NCBI RefSeq assembly: GCF_963662255.1
Contig: NW_026912163.1
Span: forward strand, 186,001 to 250,000
Source: Cinclus cinclus
Taxonomy: Eukaryota; Chordata; Aves; Passeriformes; Cinclidae
Direction: 5' to 3'
Length of the DNA stretch: 64,000 nucleotides
The notes beneath the pieces are model-generated. The model saw only the letters and a program-made list of their open reading frames with translations. It was not told the DNA's origin and did no database searches. Every line of letters starts with the position of its first letter. Positions within the stretch are counted from its first letter, which is position 1. This document shows positions 33,638 to 42,754 of the stretch, in pieces. The translations under genes were made by a program, and so were the position numbers.

Positions 33638-35335
33638 ATGATGCCATTTAAAACGTTTAAAGCTTTGGTTCAATCTAATGAAAAGGTTCCGGAAAATACT
33701 CCGTTAGGATGTTTGTTGGGGCGTTGGAAAAGAGAAGGGTTCCATCAAGAGTTAAAAAGGGAAAGGATGATTGATTATTGTAATCATTTGTGGCCACAAT
33801 ATGAAACTGGAAGTTCGGGGTGGCCCCTTAATGGGTCTATTGACCCTGGTGTGATATCCCCGTTAATGCAGTTTTTACGGGAAAATGAAAAATGGGATGA
33901 GATTCCTTATTTGGATTTGTTTTATACCCTAAAAGGCAAACCCGAATGGCAGAAAGAATGTGGTATTATGGTATTACAGGTAGAGGAAAAAAATTGTCAA
34001 GGTTGTAGGCAAAGGAATAGGTGTAATGGTTGTTTGACAAAGCTGACAAGCCAGGAAGAGGACCTATCTTTGCTTGTAGCTCCTAGTGCCCCTCCTGCAG
34101 AATTAGCTTCGGAAGAGGAAGATAGTGATAAAGAAGAAAGAGAAATAATACAAACCCCAGAAATGGGGAAGGGCTCCCCGGAATCGATAATACCTTGTCC
34201 TGGGGAGCCATCTCCCGGTCATACCCGTAATATACCGAGAACCCCTATTGCAGAAAGAACTAGACAAGGGAGGAAAAATAGGGAAAAACCCCAACTGATA
34301 GCCCCTTTAAGGGAAGCTATGGGACCTCAGGGTGAGAAGGTGTTTATTAAAGTCCCGTTCTCACCTGGGGATCTGATAATTTGGAAACAAGCAGCAGGGT
34401 CATACCGGGAGGATCCGGACAAGGTTGCTCGAGTGGTAAAAATGATAATAAAAACACAAAATCCTGATTGGAATGATTTACAGGTGTTACTAGATACCTT
34501 GATGGATTCAACCGAGAAAGAGATGGTGTTACGGGCAATGACAGAACGAGCCAGGGAAATGTTGAGGGTACAAATGATGGATGGAACTCTAAATGACTTG
34601 GTCCCGAGAGAGGACCCCGGGTGGGATCCTAACACCAGTCGGGGTTGGAAAAGACTTCAAGTTTATCAAGAATTAATAATAGAAGGGATTAGAACGGGGA
34701 TGCCAAAAACAATGAATTGGTCAAAACTGTATTCCATAAGACAGGATAAAAGTGAGTCCCCGTCAGCATTCCTGGAGCGGCTGAAGGAAACTGCACGCAG
34801 ATTTACTAATTTAGAGGTTGATGGGGAGGCAGGGAAATTACAGTTGGCTTTGATTTTTATGGGGCAATCTCAGGATGATATTAGGAAAAAGCTGCAAAAG
34901 TTAGAAGGGGAGGACACTCGGAACCTAGAGAAAATGCTAGAAGTGGCATGGAAGGTATATAATAATAGAGAAAAAGAGACAGCAAAGAGACATCAGGCAA
35001 ATATTTTAGCAGTATTGCAACACGCTACGGGAGGAAGCCCAAGAGGACGAGGACGGGGCCGGGGTGGTATGGGTCGAGGAAGGGGCATAATTCAGCAGAA
35101 TTTGGGAAGGGGAGCAATGGGAGGATTGGGAAATCCCTTCGGGGGGCAAGGAAAATTGGGTCCTAATCAATGCGCCTTTTGCAGACAGTTAGGTCACTGG
35201 AAAAATGAATGTCCAGTCAAATGGGGAGTGGGTAATGTGGGGAATGTAAATCCTATGGGAAACGCAGGAGCTACCACGGGGCCGGTAGATGTCGCTCAAG
35301 CATTTGTGTTAGGCAACTATCAAAATCAGAGCTGA
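33638..35335 (+). CDS. gag: Gag polyprotein of provirus 2
   Basis: The frame is open from 33,551 (594 codons), but the first 29 codons lie in the leader repeat and are Cys-rich, so I start at the ATG pair at 33,638/33,641 (MMPFKTFKAL). There is no MG myristoylation start. With residues counted from 33,551: a matrix-like region to about 170, late-domain motif PSAP at 178-181, an acidic linker, a capsid from about 266 (VPFSPGDLIIW, gammaretroviral style), a major-homology-like block SPSAFLERLKETARRF at 403-418, an Arg/Gly-rich stretch 497-512, and one zinc knuckle (C541, C544, H549, C554). It ends at UGA followed by CUAG, a strong readthrough context. It appears intact. Confidence 0.92.
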   Translation: MMPFKTFKALVQSNEKVPENTPLGCLLGRWKREGFHQELKRERMIDYCNHLWPQYETGSSGWPLNGSIDPGVISPLMQFLRENEKWDEIPYLDLFYTLKGKPEWQKECGIMVLQVEEKNCQGCRQRNRCNGCLTKLTSQEEDLSLLVAPSAPPAELASEEEDSDKEEREIIQTPEMGKGSPESIIPCPGEPSPGHTRNIPRTPIAERTRQGRKNREKPQLIAPLREAMGPQGEKVFIKVPFSPGDLIIWKQAAGSYREDPDKVARVVKMIIKTQNPDWNDLQVLLDTLMDSTEKEMVLRAMTERAREMLRVQMMDGTLNDLVPREDPGWDPNTSRGWKRLQVYQELIIEGIRTGMPKTMNWSKLYSIRQDKSESPSAFLERLKETARRFTNLEVDGEAGKLQLALIFMGQSQDDIRKKLQKLEGEDTRNLEKMLEVAWKVYNNREKETAKRHQANILAVLQHATGGSPRGRGRGRGGMGRGRGIIQQNLGRGAMGGLGNPFGGQGKLGPNQCAFCRQLGHWKNECPVKWGVGNVGNVNPMGNAGATTGPVDVAQAFVLGNYQNQS

Positions 35336-35339
35336 CTAG
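35333..35339 (+). promoter_or_regulatory. Gag/pol readthrough stop, UGA-CUAG
   Basis: Gag ends TGA and pol continues in the same frame. The stop is followed by CTAG, the known high-readthrough context (UGA CUA G) of some viral and animal mRNAs. Murine-leukaemia-type viruses use UAG with a downstream pseudoknot; no structure was tested here. Confidence 0.75.
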
Positions 35340-35359
35340 ATCAGGATCTGAAGGTAGTA

Positions 35360-37612
35360 TTGGAGGTAGGGGGACAAGAACGAGAATTTAGAGTTGATAC
35401 GGGAGCAACACATTCGGTTTTGAATACAAAATTAGGGTTATTAAGTGATGCAAAAATTCAAGTAATAGGGGCAACTGGGCAAGTAGAAGAGAGGACATTT
35501 TTGCAGCCGTTAGACATAAAATTCGGAGGAAAAGAATTTGATCATCAATTCCTGTATATGCCTAATTGCCCAGAGTCACTGTTTGGAAGAGATCTGTTAT
35601 CTCTTCTAAATATGAGAATATTATTTGAAGGAGGACGAGTGAAATTAGAAATTCCTGATAAAGAAATATCTAGACTATTTGTGATTAAGGAGGTAGAGCC
35701 CACCCCAATTCCTGAAGAGGTTGAACAGGCAGTGGTACCTTGGGTTTGGGAAACCGGCACTCCAGGTAAGTCTAAGGCAGCTCAACCAGTAGTGGTTGAG
35801 CTAAAGGAGGGAGTCCAACCGGTAAGGATTAGACAATATCCGATTAAGTTAGAAGCTAGGAAAGGAGTAGCCCCCATGATTGCTCAATTCTTAATCCAAG
35901 GTATTTTGCAAGAATGTGAGTCAGAATTTAATACCCCAATTTTTCCAGTACGAAAACCCAATGGTAAATATAGGTTAGTTCAGGATCTGAGAGCTATAAA
36001 TAATATAACCAAGGATATCCACCCAGTGGTGGCAAACCCCTATACTTTGTTAACATCTGTGTCTGAAAGATTTCAATGGTTTACAGTAATTGATTTAAAA
36101 GACGCTTTCTTCTGCATCCCTCTGGCATTTGAAAGTAGGAAATATTTTGCATTCGAGTGGGAAGACCCTGACTCTGGCCGGAAGAAACAGCTTACTTGGA
36201 CACGACTTCCGCAAGGATTCAAGAATTCCCCCACAATATTTGGGAACCAGTTAGCCAAGGAATTGGAGGAATGGAAAACAACACAGGTAAAAGAATCTCC
36301 CTTTTCTCATGTAATACTTCAATATGTAGATGACATTTTCCTGGCCACAGAAGAAAGGGACATTTGCCTAAATTTAACTATAAGCTTATTGAACATGCTA
36401 GGCCAGGCTGGATATCGGGTCTCGAAAGAAAAGGCCCAGCTCATCCGGACAAGTGTGTTATATTTGGGCTGTGAAATAACACAAGGAGTAAGGCGATTAG
36501 GAGCAAATAGAATTGAAGCCATCTGCACCATACCTATTCCCCGAAATCATCAGGAACTAAGATCCTTTCTAGGAATGGTAGGATGGTGCCGGCTGTGGAT
36601 ACCGAATTTCGGACTCCTGGCCAAACCCTTATATGAGGCACTAAAAGAGACACAGTTACGGTGGGACAAGCCACAGCAGAATGCGTTCCAAGGGCTAAAG
36701 CAAGCACTAAAAGAAGCCCCGGCATTGGGACTACCCGATTTAACTAAGGACTTTCAATTATATGTAAATGAGAGACAGAGACTGGCTTTAGGAGTACTCA
36801 CGCAAAAGTTGGGATCATGGAAGCGTCCGGTCGGCTATTTTTCGAAACAACTAGATGCAGTCAGCTCTGGATGGCCATCCTGTTTGCGAGCCGTGGCAGC
36901 TACTGTACTATTGATTCAGGAATCAAGAAAATTGACTTTGGGTAAGAAAATAGAAGTGTTTGTGCCTCACATGATGATAACAGTTCTGGAACAAAAAGGG
37001 GGGCATTGGTTGTCCTCCAGCAGAATGTTGCAATATCAAGCAATATTAAGGGAACAAGATGATGTTGAGCTAAAAGTAACTAACCATATCAATCCAGCAG
37101 AATTTCTCCGCAGTGAGCAAGAAGAAGGCGAATTGACCCACGACTGTGTGGAAGTCATTGAACAAGTCTTCGCTAGCCGCACTGACCTGAAAGACGTGCC
37201 ATTGGAGTCTCCGGACTGGGAACTGTTTACAGATGGATCCAGTTTCGTCGAGAATGGGACCAGGTATGCGGGTTATGCGGTGGTAACGCTCCTCCAGGTC
37301 GTGGAAGCTAAAGCCCTCACCCCGGGAACATCAGCGCAGAAAGCAGAGATTGTGGCTTTGATTCGCGCCTTGGTTTTGAGTCAAGGAAAGAAGGTAAATA
37401 TATGGACTGACTCTAAATATGCATTTGGAGTTCTGCATGTCCATGGAGCATTATGGAAAGAAAGAGGACTGTTAAGTTCCCAAGGGACATCTATAAAACA
37501 TCGAAACGAAATCCTATCTCTTTTGGATGCTGTGCATAAACCAGCTGCAGTAGCAGTAATGCATGTGAGAGGACATCAGAAGGAAGAAGGAAAAAATCTA
37601 CCAAGGAAATAA
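35360..37612 (+). CDS. pol: Pol of provirus 2: protease, RT, RNase H
   Basis: 750 codons from the first ATG after the readthrough stop; the true product would start inside gag-pol. Residues from 35,360: protease active site DTGA 13-16 (flap region not examined), RT with LPQG 283-286 and catalytic YVDD 322-325, a connection domain, and RNase H with Asp625 (FTDGS), Glu663 and Asp684 (WTDSK). The frame shifts at the A6 run 37,591-37,596, just before the RNase H/integrase linker, and ends at TAA 37,610-37,612. All enzyme motifs upstream are intact. The A-run break could be a one-base slippage mutation or a consensus error. Confidence 0.92.
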   Translation: MEVGGQEREFRVDTGATHSVLNTKLGLLSDAKIQVIGATGQVEERTFLQPLDIKFGGKEFDHQFLYMPNCPESLFGRDLLSLLNMRILFEGGRVKLEIPDKEISRLFVIKEVEPTPIPEEVEQAVVPWVWETGTPGKSKAAQPVVVELKEGVQPVRIRQYPIKLEARKGVAPMIAQFLIQGILQECESEFNTPIFPVRKPNGKYRLVQDLRAINNITKDIHPVVANPYTLLTSVSERFQWFTVIDLKDAFFCIPLAFESRKYFAFEWEDPDSGRKKQLTWTRLPQGFKNSPTIFGNQLAKELEEWKTTQVKESPFSHVILQYVDDIFLATEERDICLNLTISLLNMLGQAGYRVSKEKAQLIRTSVLYLGCEITQGVRRLGANRIEAICTIPIPRNHQELRSFLGMVGWCRLWIPNFGLLAKPLYEALKETQLRWDKPQQNAFQGLKQALKEAPALGLPDLTKDFQLYVNERQRLALGVLTQKLGSWKRPVGYFSKQLDAVSSGWPSCLRAVAATVLLIQESRKLTLGKKIEVFVPHMMITVLEQKGGHWLSSSRMLQYQAILREQDDVELKVTNHINPAEFLRSEQEEGELTHDCVEVIEQVFASRTDLKDVPLESPDWELFTDGSSFVENGTRYAGYAVVTLLQVVEAKALTPGTSAQKAEIVALIRALVLSQGKKVNIWTDSKYAFGVLHVHGALWKERGLLSSQGTSIKHRNEILSLLDAVHKPAAVAVMHVRGHQKEEGKNLPRK

Positions 37613-37637
37613 TCTAGCAGATGCTACTGCTCGGAAA

Positions 37638-38879
37638 GTGGCACGTGAGGTTTGGACACAATTGGCATTGATTCCGACAAAGGTAAGCCCAGTCACTCCT
37701 CACCTAGAGCAGAAGCCAAATTACTCCTTAGAAGATGAAAGACTGGCCAGACTTGTGAATGCCCAGAAGAACGCGTTAGGGTGGTATGTGACCGACATAG
37801 GGCAAGTATTAGTACCTGTCAAGATCATGAAAATAATTTTAGAAGCAGAACACAACAAATGCCACTGGGTGGCAGAGGTATTGGTTAAATTTTTAAAGAA
37901 AGAAATCATTTCTAACCAGATGTTGACTTTAGCTAAACGAGTTAATGCAATGTGCCCAGTCTGTATAAAGAACAATCCTGTAGTGAGGAAGCAGATTCAA
38001 TTAGGAAAATTACAGGTAGGACCAGAGCCAGGTGATTATTGGCAAGTTGACTTTTCAGAGTTGCCCAGGGCTCAAGGTTACAGATACCTTCTGGTATATG
38101 TATGTACTTTTTCGGGATGGCCCGAGGCTTTTCCGTGCAGAACTAACCAGGCTAAGGAGGTGGTCAAAACCTTATTAAGGGAAATTATTCCTAGGTTTGG
38201 AGTACCCCTGGGAATTTCATCAGATAGGGGACCACATTTTGTGGCCGGAATAGTACAAAACATAGCACGAGTGCTCGATGTTAAATGGAATTTACATACC
38301 CCATGGAGACCTCAATCAAGTGGGCAGGTAGAAAGAATGAATCAGACATTGAAAGGTCAGATCAAGAAAATCTGTCAAGAAGCTAAGATTCAATGGCCGC
38401 AAGCATTACCATTGGCTTTGTTAAGAATCAGGATTAAACCCAGGGAAAAGGTAGGAGTAAGTCCATATGAAATACTATATGGCAGACCATATCATGCAAC
38501 AACATTAAAAGGTGATCCTCACGTGGTTGGGGACCAAATGCTCTTTAACTATGTTCTATCTCTTAACAAGACTCTTACAGCTTTGAGAGGTGCTTTGCAG
38601 TGGAACCGCCCTCTGCCGCTGGAAAATCCAGTCCATGATATCCAACCAGGAGACCGGGTGTATGTAAAGAACTGGAGCACGGACCCCTTGAAGGAATCAT
38701 GGGAGGGTCCACGTCAGGTGATTATGACAACCTTCACGGCGGCAAAAGTCGAGGGCATCAACAACTGGATCCACTACACCCGGATCAAGAAAGTCCCTAC
38801 TCATTGGGAAGTGCAGCCACGGTCTTCCACCAAGATGGTTATTCGAGCCAAACCCACCGACCCAAGGCCTACATCTTAA
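37638..38879 (+). CDS. Integrase of provirus 2
   Basis: 413 codons in the frame one base on from pol. Zinc-binding HHCC: H72, H76, C106, C109. Catalytic D,D-35-E: D138 (QVDFSEL), D196 (SSDRGPH) and E232 (GQVERMN). A C-terminal basic domain follows. It overlaps env by 181 nt, a layout shared with gammaretroviruses. The ATG used is internal to pol; the product is normally cut from gag-pol, so the frame break at 37,591 would prevent it in this copy. Confidence 0.92.
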   Translation: MAREVWTQLALIPTKVSPVTPHLEQKPNYSLEDERLARLVNAQKNALGWYVTDIGQVLVPVKIMKIILEAEHNKCHWVAEVLVKFLKKEIISNQMLTLAKRVNAMCPVCIKNNPVVRKQIQLGKLQVGPEPGDYWQVDFSELPRAQGYRYLLVYVCTFSGWPEAFPCRTNQAKEVVKTLLREIIPRFGVPLGISSDRGPHFVAGIVQNIARVLDVKWNLHTPWRPQSSGQVERMNQTLKGQIKKICQEAKIQWPQALPLALLRIRIKPREKVGVSPYEILYGRPYHATTLKGDPHVVGDQMLFNYVLSLNKTLTALRGALQWNRPLPLENPVHDIQPGDRVYVKNWSTDPLKESWEGPRQVIMTTFTAAKVEGINNWIHYTRIKKVPTHWEVQPRSSTKMVIRAKPTDPRPTS

Positions 38880-41164
38880 TCATTGGACTGATCATGTCAT
38901 GTCAAGTAACTTTAACTCATGAATCTGTTGTGATTACTGTTCTAGAGCCGGTGACTATGGCGGTTGAAGGAATGAATGTAAATCTGACTTGTTCATTCAC
39001 CAATGACCAGGGAGCTGGATCCGAAGAAGTCAATGTAAGATGGAAAAAGGATATGGATTGGGTAGACACAGGTATTGTCACAACTTGGGATATGAAAACA
39101 CAAATGGGAAACACTACCCTACAATTGATAAATGTAACTTCGGGATCTGAAGACAAGTATTTATGTGGAGTCTGGATCAGAGATAGTTTCGACTACGGTA
39201 ACTTGAAATTACGGGTAATGTCATTATTAGGGGATGGTACCAAGAAGGGGGATGTTGAGGTCATTCCAGCCTCAACCTATGTAGACATGTGGGACAGTCC
39301 TCCTTTGCGAATGAATTGTACTTTCCGATTGAAAAACGAGTGTGAATATGGGATACAAGTTAAGTGGTGGAGGGAAAATTCTCAGGGAATGTGGAATCAA
39401 ATCAGCGAAGGAGTTAGCTGGTGGTCCGAAGGAACCGTGGGAGGAGGATGGTTAAATATTACTGATCTGAAGATTGGGAAATTCGGAAGTAGATACTTGT
39501 GTATAGTCTCATGTGGAGAAATGGGTGACTTTGGAATACGAAACGTCAGGGCTTGGTCGCATTTGAGAGGTGGAATCACTGGCCAACGTGGGGTCTATAG
39601 TGGGCGGGGACATGCAATAACTGCAGTTTATCTTAATAGCATCAGAGGAACTCACAGAAGAACTCGAGCCATAGATGTAACATTTCCCCGCAGTCAGGAA
39701 CAGGAAAATTTGATAGTAGGATTAATTCGGGACTTTGGTAAAGTGCAGAATGTTTCCTCGATTACAGCCTGTTTACCTTTACCACAGGCAGCCGGGGAGC
39801 TGATACCGTGGGGAATCATCCCAGTAAAAACTTTACCCAGGGCATTCGTGGATTTTACTTGGAGTTGTAAATTGATACCAAAGGAGTATGTAGAAAAGAA
39901 GGAAGGATGCCAATTAATTAGGAATATGTTGGAAAAAGATTGCCAGCAAATGCCAGGCTACTATGCGTGGGTTAGTAAAATGAACAAATGCATTGTGGAA
40001 GGACCAATAAGGGAACCCTGTAATAAGGTTTGGATGCAGGTAAAACGCACAAGAAATGAAGAAGTATGTCAAAACATTACGCAATCACAGTCTTTAGAAG
40101 ACGATTGGGGAGCAATTTGGGGACCAAGTTTATTAGAGACATATAGTTACCTAGGAACTGTGAATTGGTGCATTCAATGGACAGGAAATAAGAACCAGAC
40201 TTATACTAGAGTATTAACAACAGAGACAGCTCAGAGGACATCAACTGGGACAACAGAGACATGGAATTGTTCACGAGTTATTACTTGTGATACTCCAGAA
40301 GCAGAAATAGGTTTGGTACCAGTAAGAGTGTTACTCAAGTGGGGATGTGAATGTAGAGGGTACAATCATACAATTAGGGGAGAGATGGCCGGTAACAAAC
40401 AAGTAGATTGCAAAACTACCACTATCAGAAGCCCTGGTAACTTGGTCTGGGTAATGGGACATGGGAAATGGACCACTCATATACCGATCGATGGGATGGT
40501 AACTCAAATAATTTTAGGAGTTCCTACCTTATGTCCATTCTGGAAACAATCTAAACTTAATAAACAAGAAATACAGGCCAGGCAAAGGAGAGACATAGGA
40601 GATGAAATTATTGAAGAAAATGAGTGGCATGAACCGTCAGGGGGAGTAAAATTCGGATGGGCACTAGAATCTTTATTTGCACCTATCTCCACATATCGAA
40701 ATAGGGAAATGTTGTATAGACTCCTGGGACAGACCGAAAGATTAGCAGCAGCCACCAAGAAGGGATTTAAAGATTTAAATTCACAATTACAGGCAACCAC
40801 TCGGATGACATTGCAAAACCGGATGGCATTAGATATGCTGTTACTAAGAGAGCATGGAGTTTGTGGATATCTGCATGGGAAGACAGATCATTGCTGTATT
40901 CATATCCCAAATGTGACAAAGGAAGTAGAAAAAGATAGAGATCAATTGGAGAATATTGAATCTAAAACTAGGGAAATAGCAAAAGATGCGGAATATAACT
41001 GGATTGGAGCAATATTCAGCTCTCTAGGGATCCAGGTCTCTGGTTGGATATCCTCAATTGTTCAATATGCAATAATATTGTTGATATTAATTGGAGTTGT
41101 GTATGGAGTTTACAGATGTCTTCTAGGAGTAATCACCAGAGAAGGAATTCATACCGGAGAATAA
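38699..41164 (+). CDS. env: Env of provirus 2 with two Ig-like domains
   Basis: 821 codons, intact. A short hydrophobic stretch at 58-66 (YILIIGLIM) fits a signal peptide after a 56-residue leader read over integrase. Ig-like domain 1: Cys98, Trp115, and D152-x-Y154-x-C156, the canonical F-strand signature; it resembles pIgR/CD300-type V domains (YLCGVW). Ig-like domain 2: Cys207, Trp223/224, Y266-x-C268, plus extra Cys215 and Cys272. The rest of the surface subunit is Cys-rich, with about 10 N-glycosylation sequons; no CXXC isomerase motif is seen, only CEC. Furin site RQRR 628-631. TM subunit: heptad region, ISU-like LQNRMALDMLLLREHG 705-720, then C722-X9-C732C733 (gamma-type is CX6CC), membrane span about 787-806, short tail. 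It would bind a cell receptor and fuse membranes; receptor unknown. The Ig-domain call is from sequence signatures only. Confidence 0.88.
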   Translation: MGGSTSGDYDNLHGGKSRGHQQLDPLHPDQESPYSLGSAATVFHQDGYSSQTHRPKAYILIIGLIMSCQVTLTHESVVITVLEPVTMAVEGMNVNLTCSFTNDQGAGSEEVNVRWKKDMDWVDTGIVTTWDMKTQMGNTTLQLINVTSGSEDKYLCGVWIRDSFDYGNLKLRVMSLLGDGTKKGDVEVIPASTYVDMWDSPPLRMNCTFRLKNECEYGIQVKWWRENSQGMWNQISEGVSWWSEGTVGGGWLNITDLKIGKFGSRYLCIVSCGEMGDFGIRNVRAWSHLRGGITGQRGVYSGRGHAITAVYLNSIRGTHRRTRAIDVTFPRSQEQENLIVGLIRDFGKVQNVSSITACLPLPQAAGELIPWGIIPVKTLPRAFVDFTWSCKLIPKEYVEKKEGCQLIRNMLEKDCQQMPGYYAWVSKMNKCIVEGPIREPCNKVWMQVKRTRNEEVCQNITQSQSLEDDWGAIWGPSLLETYSYLGTVNWCIQWTGNKNQTYTRVLTTETAQRTSTGTTETWNCSRVITCDTPEAEIGLVPVRVLLKWGCECRGYNHTIRGEMAGNKQVDCKTTTIRSPGNLVWVMGHGKWTTHIPIDGMVTQIILGVPTLCPFWKQSKLNKQEIQARQRRDIGDEIIEENEWHEPSGGVKFGWALESLFAPISTYRNREMLYRLLGQTERLAAATKKGFKDLNSQLQATTRMTLQNRMALDMLLLREHGVCGYLHGKTDHCCIHIPNVTKEVEKDRDQLENIESKTREIAKDAEYNWIGAIFSSLGIQVSGWISSIVQYAIILLILIGVVYGVYRCLLGVITREGIHTGE

Positions 41165-41288
41165 TGAAGGCTATGACCAGGAACGGACAACCGGCTGGGA
41201 ACACACCGCCTCCTTCGTGCTTAGAGACGGTTACATGAAGAATGGAGGGAAGAAGTTGAGCATCCTTGCAGAAGATTGAAGGATGCTC

Positions 41289-41301
41289 AAAAGGGGGGAG
41301 T
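41289..41301 (+). other. Polypurine tract of provirus 2
   Basis: AAAAGGGGGGAGT directly precedes the 3' LTR start, the expected plus-strand primer. Confidence 0.85.
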
Positions 41302-41847
41302 TGTTAGCATATACATATACATTTAATAGTTAGTGGTAGTAATGCTAAGGCTGCAGTTTGTAGCTAGTGCAAGGTAGGCCCGGGGAACTAAGCCAGGGAA
41401 TGTGCTGAGCTACAGAATAATGAGTTAAGGGCCAGTGGGGCGAAGAAGGACCAACTGGTTATTTATAGGAACAGTAGGGAATTTACTGATGAAGTACAAT
41501 AAACAGGTGTGGGATTAATCTATAGTTCTAGTTTAGACAAGCATGTAGGATTTATAACCGTTAGAAAGGTATCTTCTTATTGTCTTAACTTAGGCAGGCG
41601 TGCAAGAGTTATAACCTTTAGAAATGTTATCTCGAAAATGACTGCTGCCTTTGATGTGAAGTATGTGGACCATAGCATGCAGCCATGGTGAAGCAAGATT
41701 TGTAAAAGGGTATAAAACTGTGTAAGATTCACTAAGGGGTTGGGACTTTGACTTTGGACGCTAGTCCGCAGGTCCCCGGGCCCTGAATAAAGCACCGCAC
41801 AAAACAACTTTGTTGATTTGTGTTTTACTCTTTGGGATCGGGCAGCA
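41302..41847 (+). repeat. 3' LTR of provirus 2
   Basis: 546 bp, TGTTAGC...GGCAGCA, longer than the 5' LTR by a CTT-type triplet near 41,573. Followed by GGTC. Confidence 0.93.
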
Positions 41848-42075
41848 GGTCCAGTAATGATGTGGAAAAAAAGCCTGGTTCTTCCTCTGGAATCCAGTGG
41901 AAAAAGGTTGCCTTTGGCGTTCTAAGCCTCAGTTTTTTATCTAGGTAGGAAAGGCTTGGCTAGTCCTCCTGGCTGGAGTATCTCCCAATAGGATGATGTA
42001 ATCTCATCAGTTATACAGTAGGACTCAATGGCCCATTAACAGAAGATACTTCCTACAGAGATAAGGATGATCACC
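41848..42075. repeat. Right part of the split LTR-like repeat
   Basis: Continues the sequence left at 32,372. TAGGTAGGAAAGGCTTGGCT, GGATGATGTAAT and CCATTAACAGAAGATAC match 5580-5720. Confidence 0.6.
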
Positions 42076-42754
42076 TGTTGGGGGTTGGTTCTTTCCTTTT
42101 TCCCTCTGTGGAATTTTCCCCATTGTCATGCTAAGATATCTGTTGACTAGGCCCTGGTGGCAAGGGGGAGGGGAGAGAAGAGGGAAACCCCCCGAGATTC
42201 AAACATCCAGAAGAGGAAGCGGAAGGCGGGGCCTCGGCCCATTCTCCCCTCGGAGTTCAGAGGAGAAGGACAATCGCTGCCTCTTTCCCATCACCGCCAT
42301 CCCAGCGTCGGGAACCATCCTCACTGCTGTCGGACCTTGCCCTGCTGTCTTCTTGCTGTAAACTACCACCATCCAGCACTCTGTCGAGCACCAGGACTGA
42401 CACCGTGAGCGGAGGGCTCTCTCCATCTCTCTCTCCCCCTGGGACAACGCTGCCATCACCCCCAGCCCTCCTGCGGCTCTGCAGGACCTGCCCGCCCCCA
42501 GCACCGCGAACTGCAGCTCAGAAAGGACTGGGACTGAGTTACTGTTCTGTTTGTGGGTAATTTCATAGCTGTTGTTCTTGTTTGTCTTGTTAGGTATACT
42601 AGTAAAGAACTGTTATTCCTACCCCCATATCTTTGGCTGAGAGCTCCCTTAATTTCAAAATCATTATAATCGGAAGGAAGGAAGCATCACATTTTTCAGT
42701 CCAAAGGGAAGCTTCTGCTTTCCTTAGCAAACACCTGTCTTTCAAAAAAGGACA
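42076..42754 (+). mobile_element. Solo LTR of the ERVL-like family (679 bp)
   Basis: Same start (TGTTGGGGGTTGG) and end (AAAAGGACA) as the LTRs at 10,980 and 17,064, with many substitutions and small indels, so it is an older, different subfamily copy. No clear target duplication is visible (TCACC left, CCCAG right). Confidence 0.85.

Larger units (their letters stand above)
32373..41847 (+). mobile_element. Gammaretrovirus-like provirus with Ig-domain Env, nearly intact
   Basis: A full LTR-gag-pol-env-LTR element of 9,475 bp with a 4-bp target duplication GGTC (32,369-32,372 and 41,848-41,851), as in gammaretroviruses. LTRs (543 and 546 bp) differ by about five substitutions and one 3-bp indel. 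Gag and pol share a frame separated by UGA, again the gammaretroviral plan. The only clear coding break is at an A6 tract between RNase H and integrase. It is inserted in an old LTR-like repeat. Confidence 0.95.
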
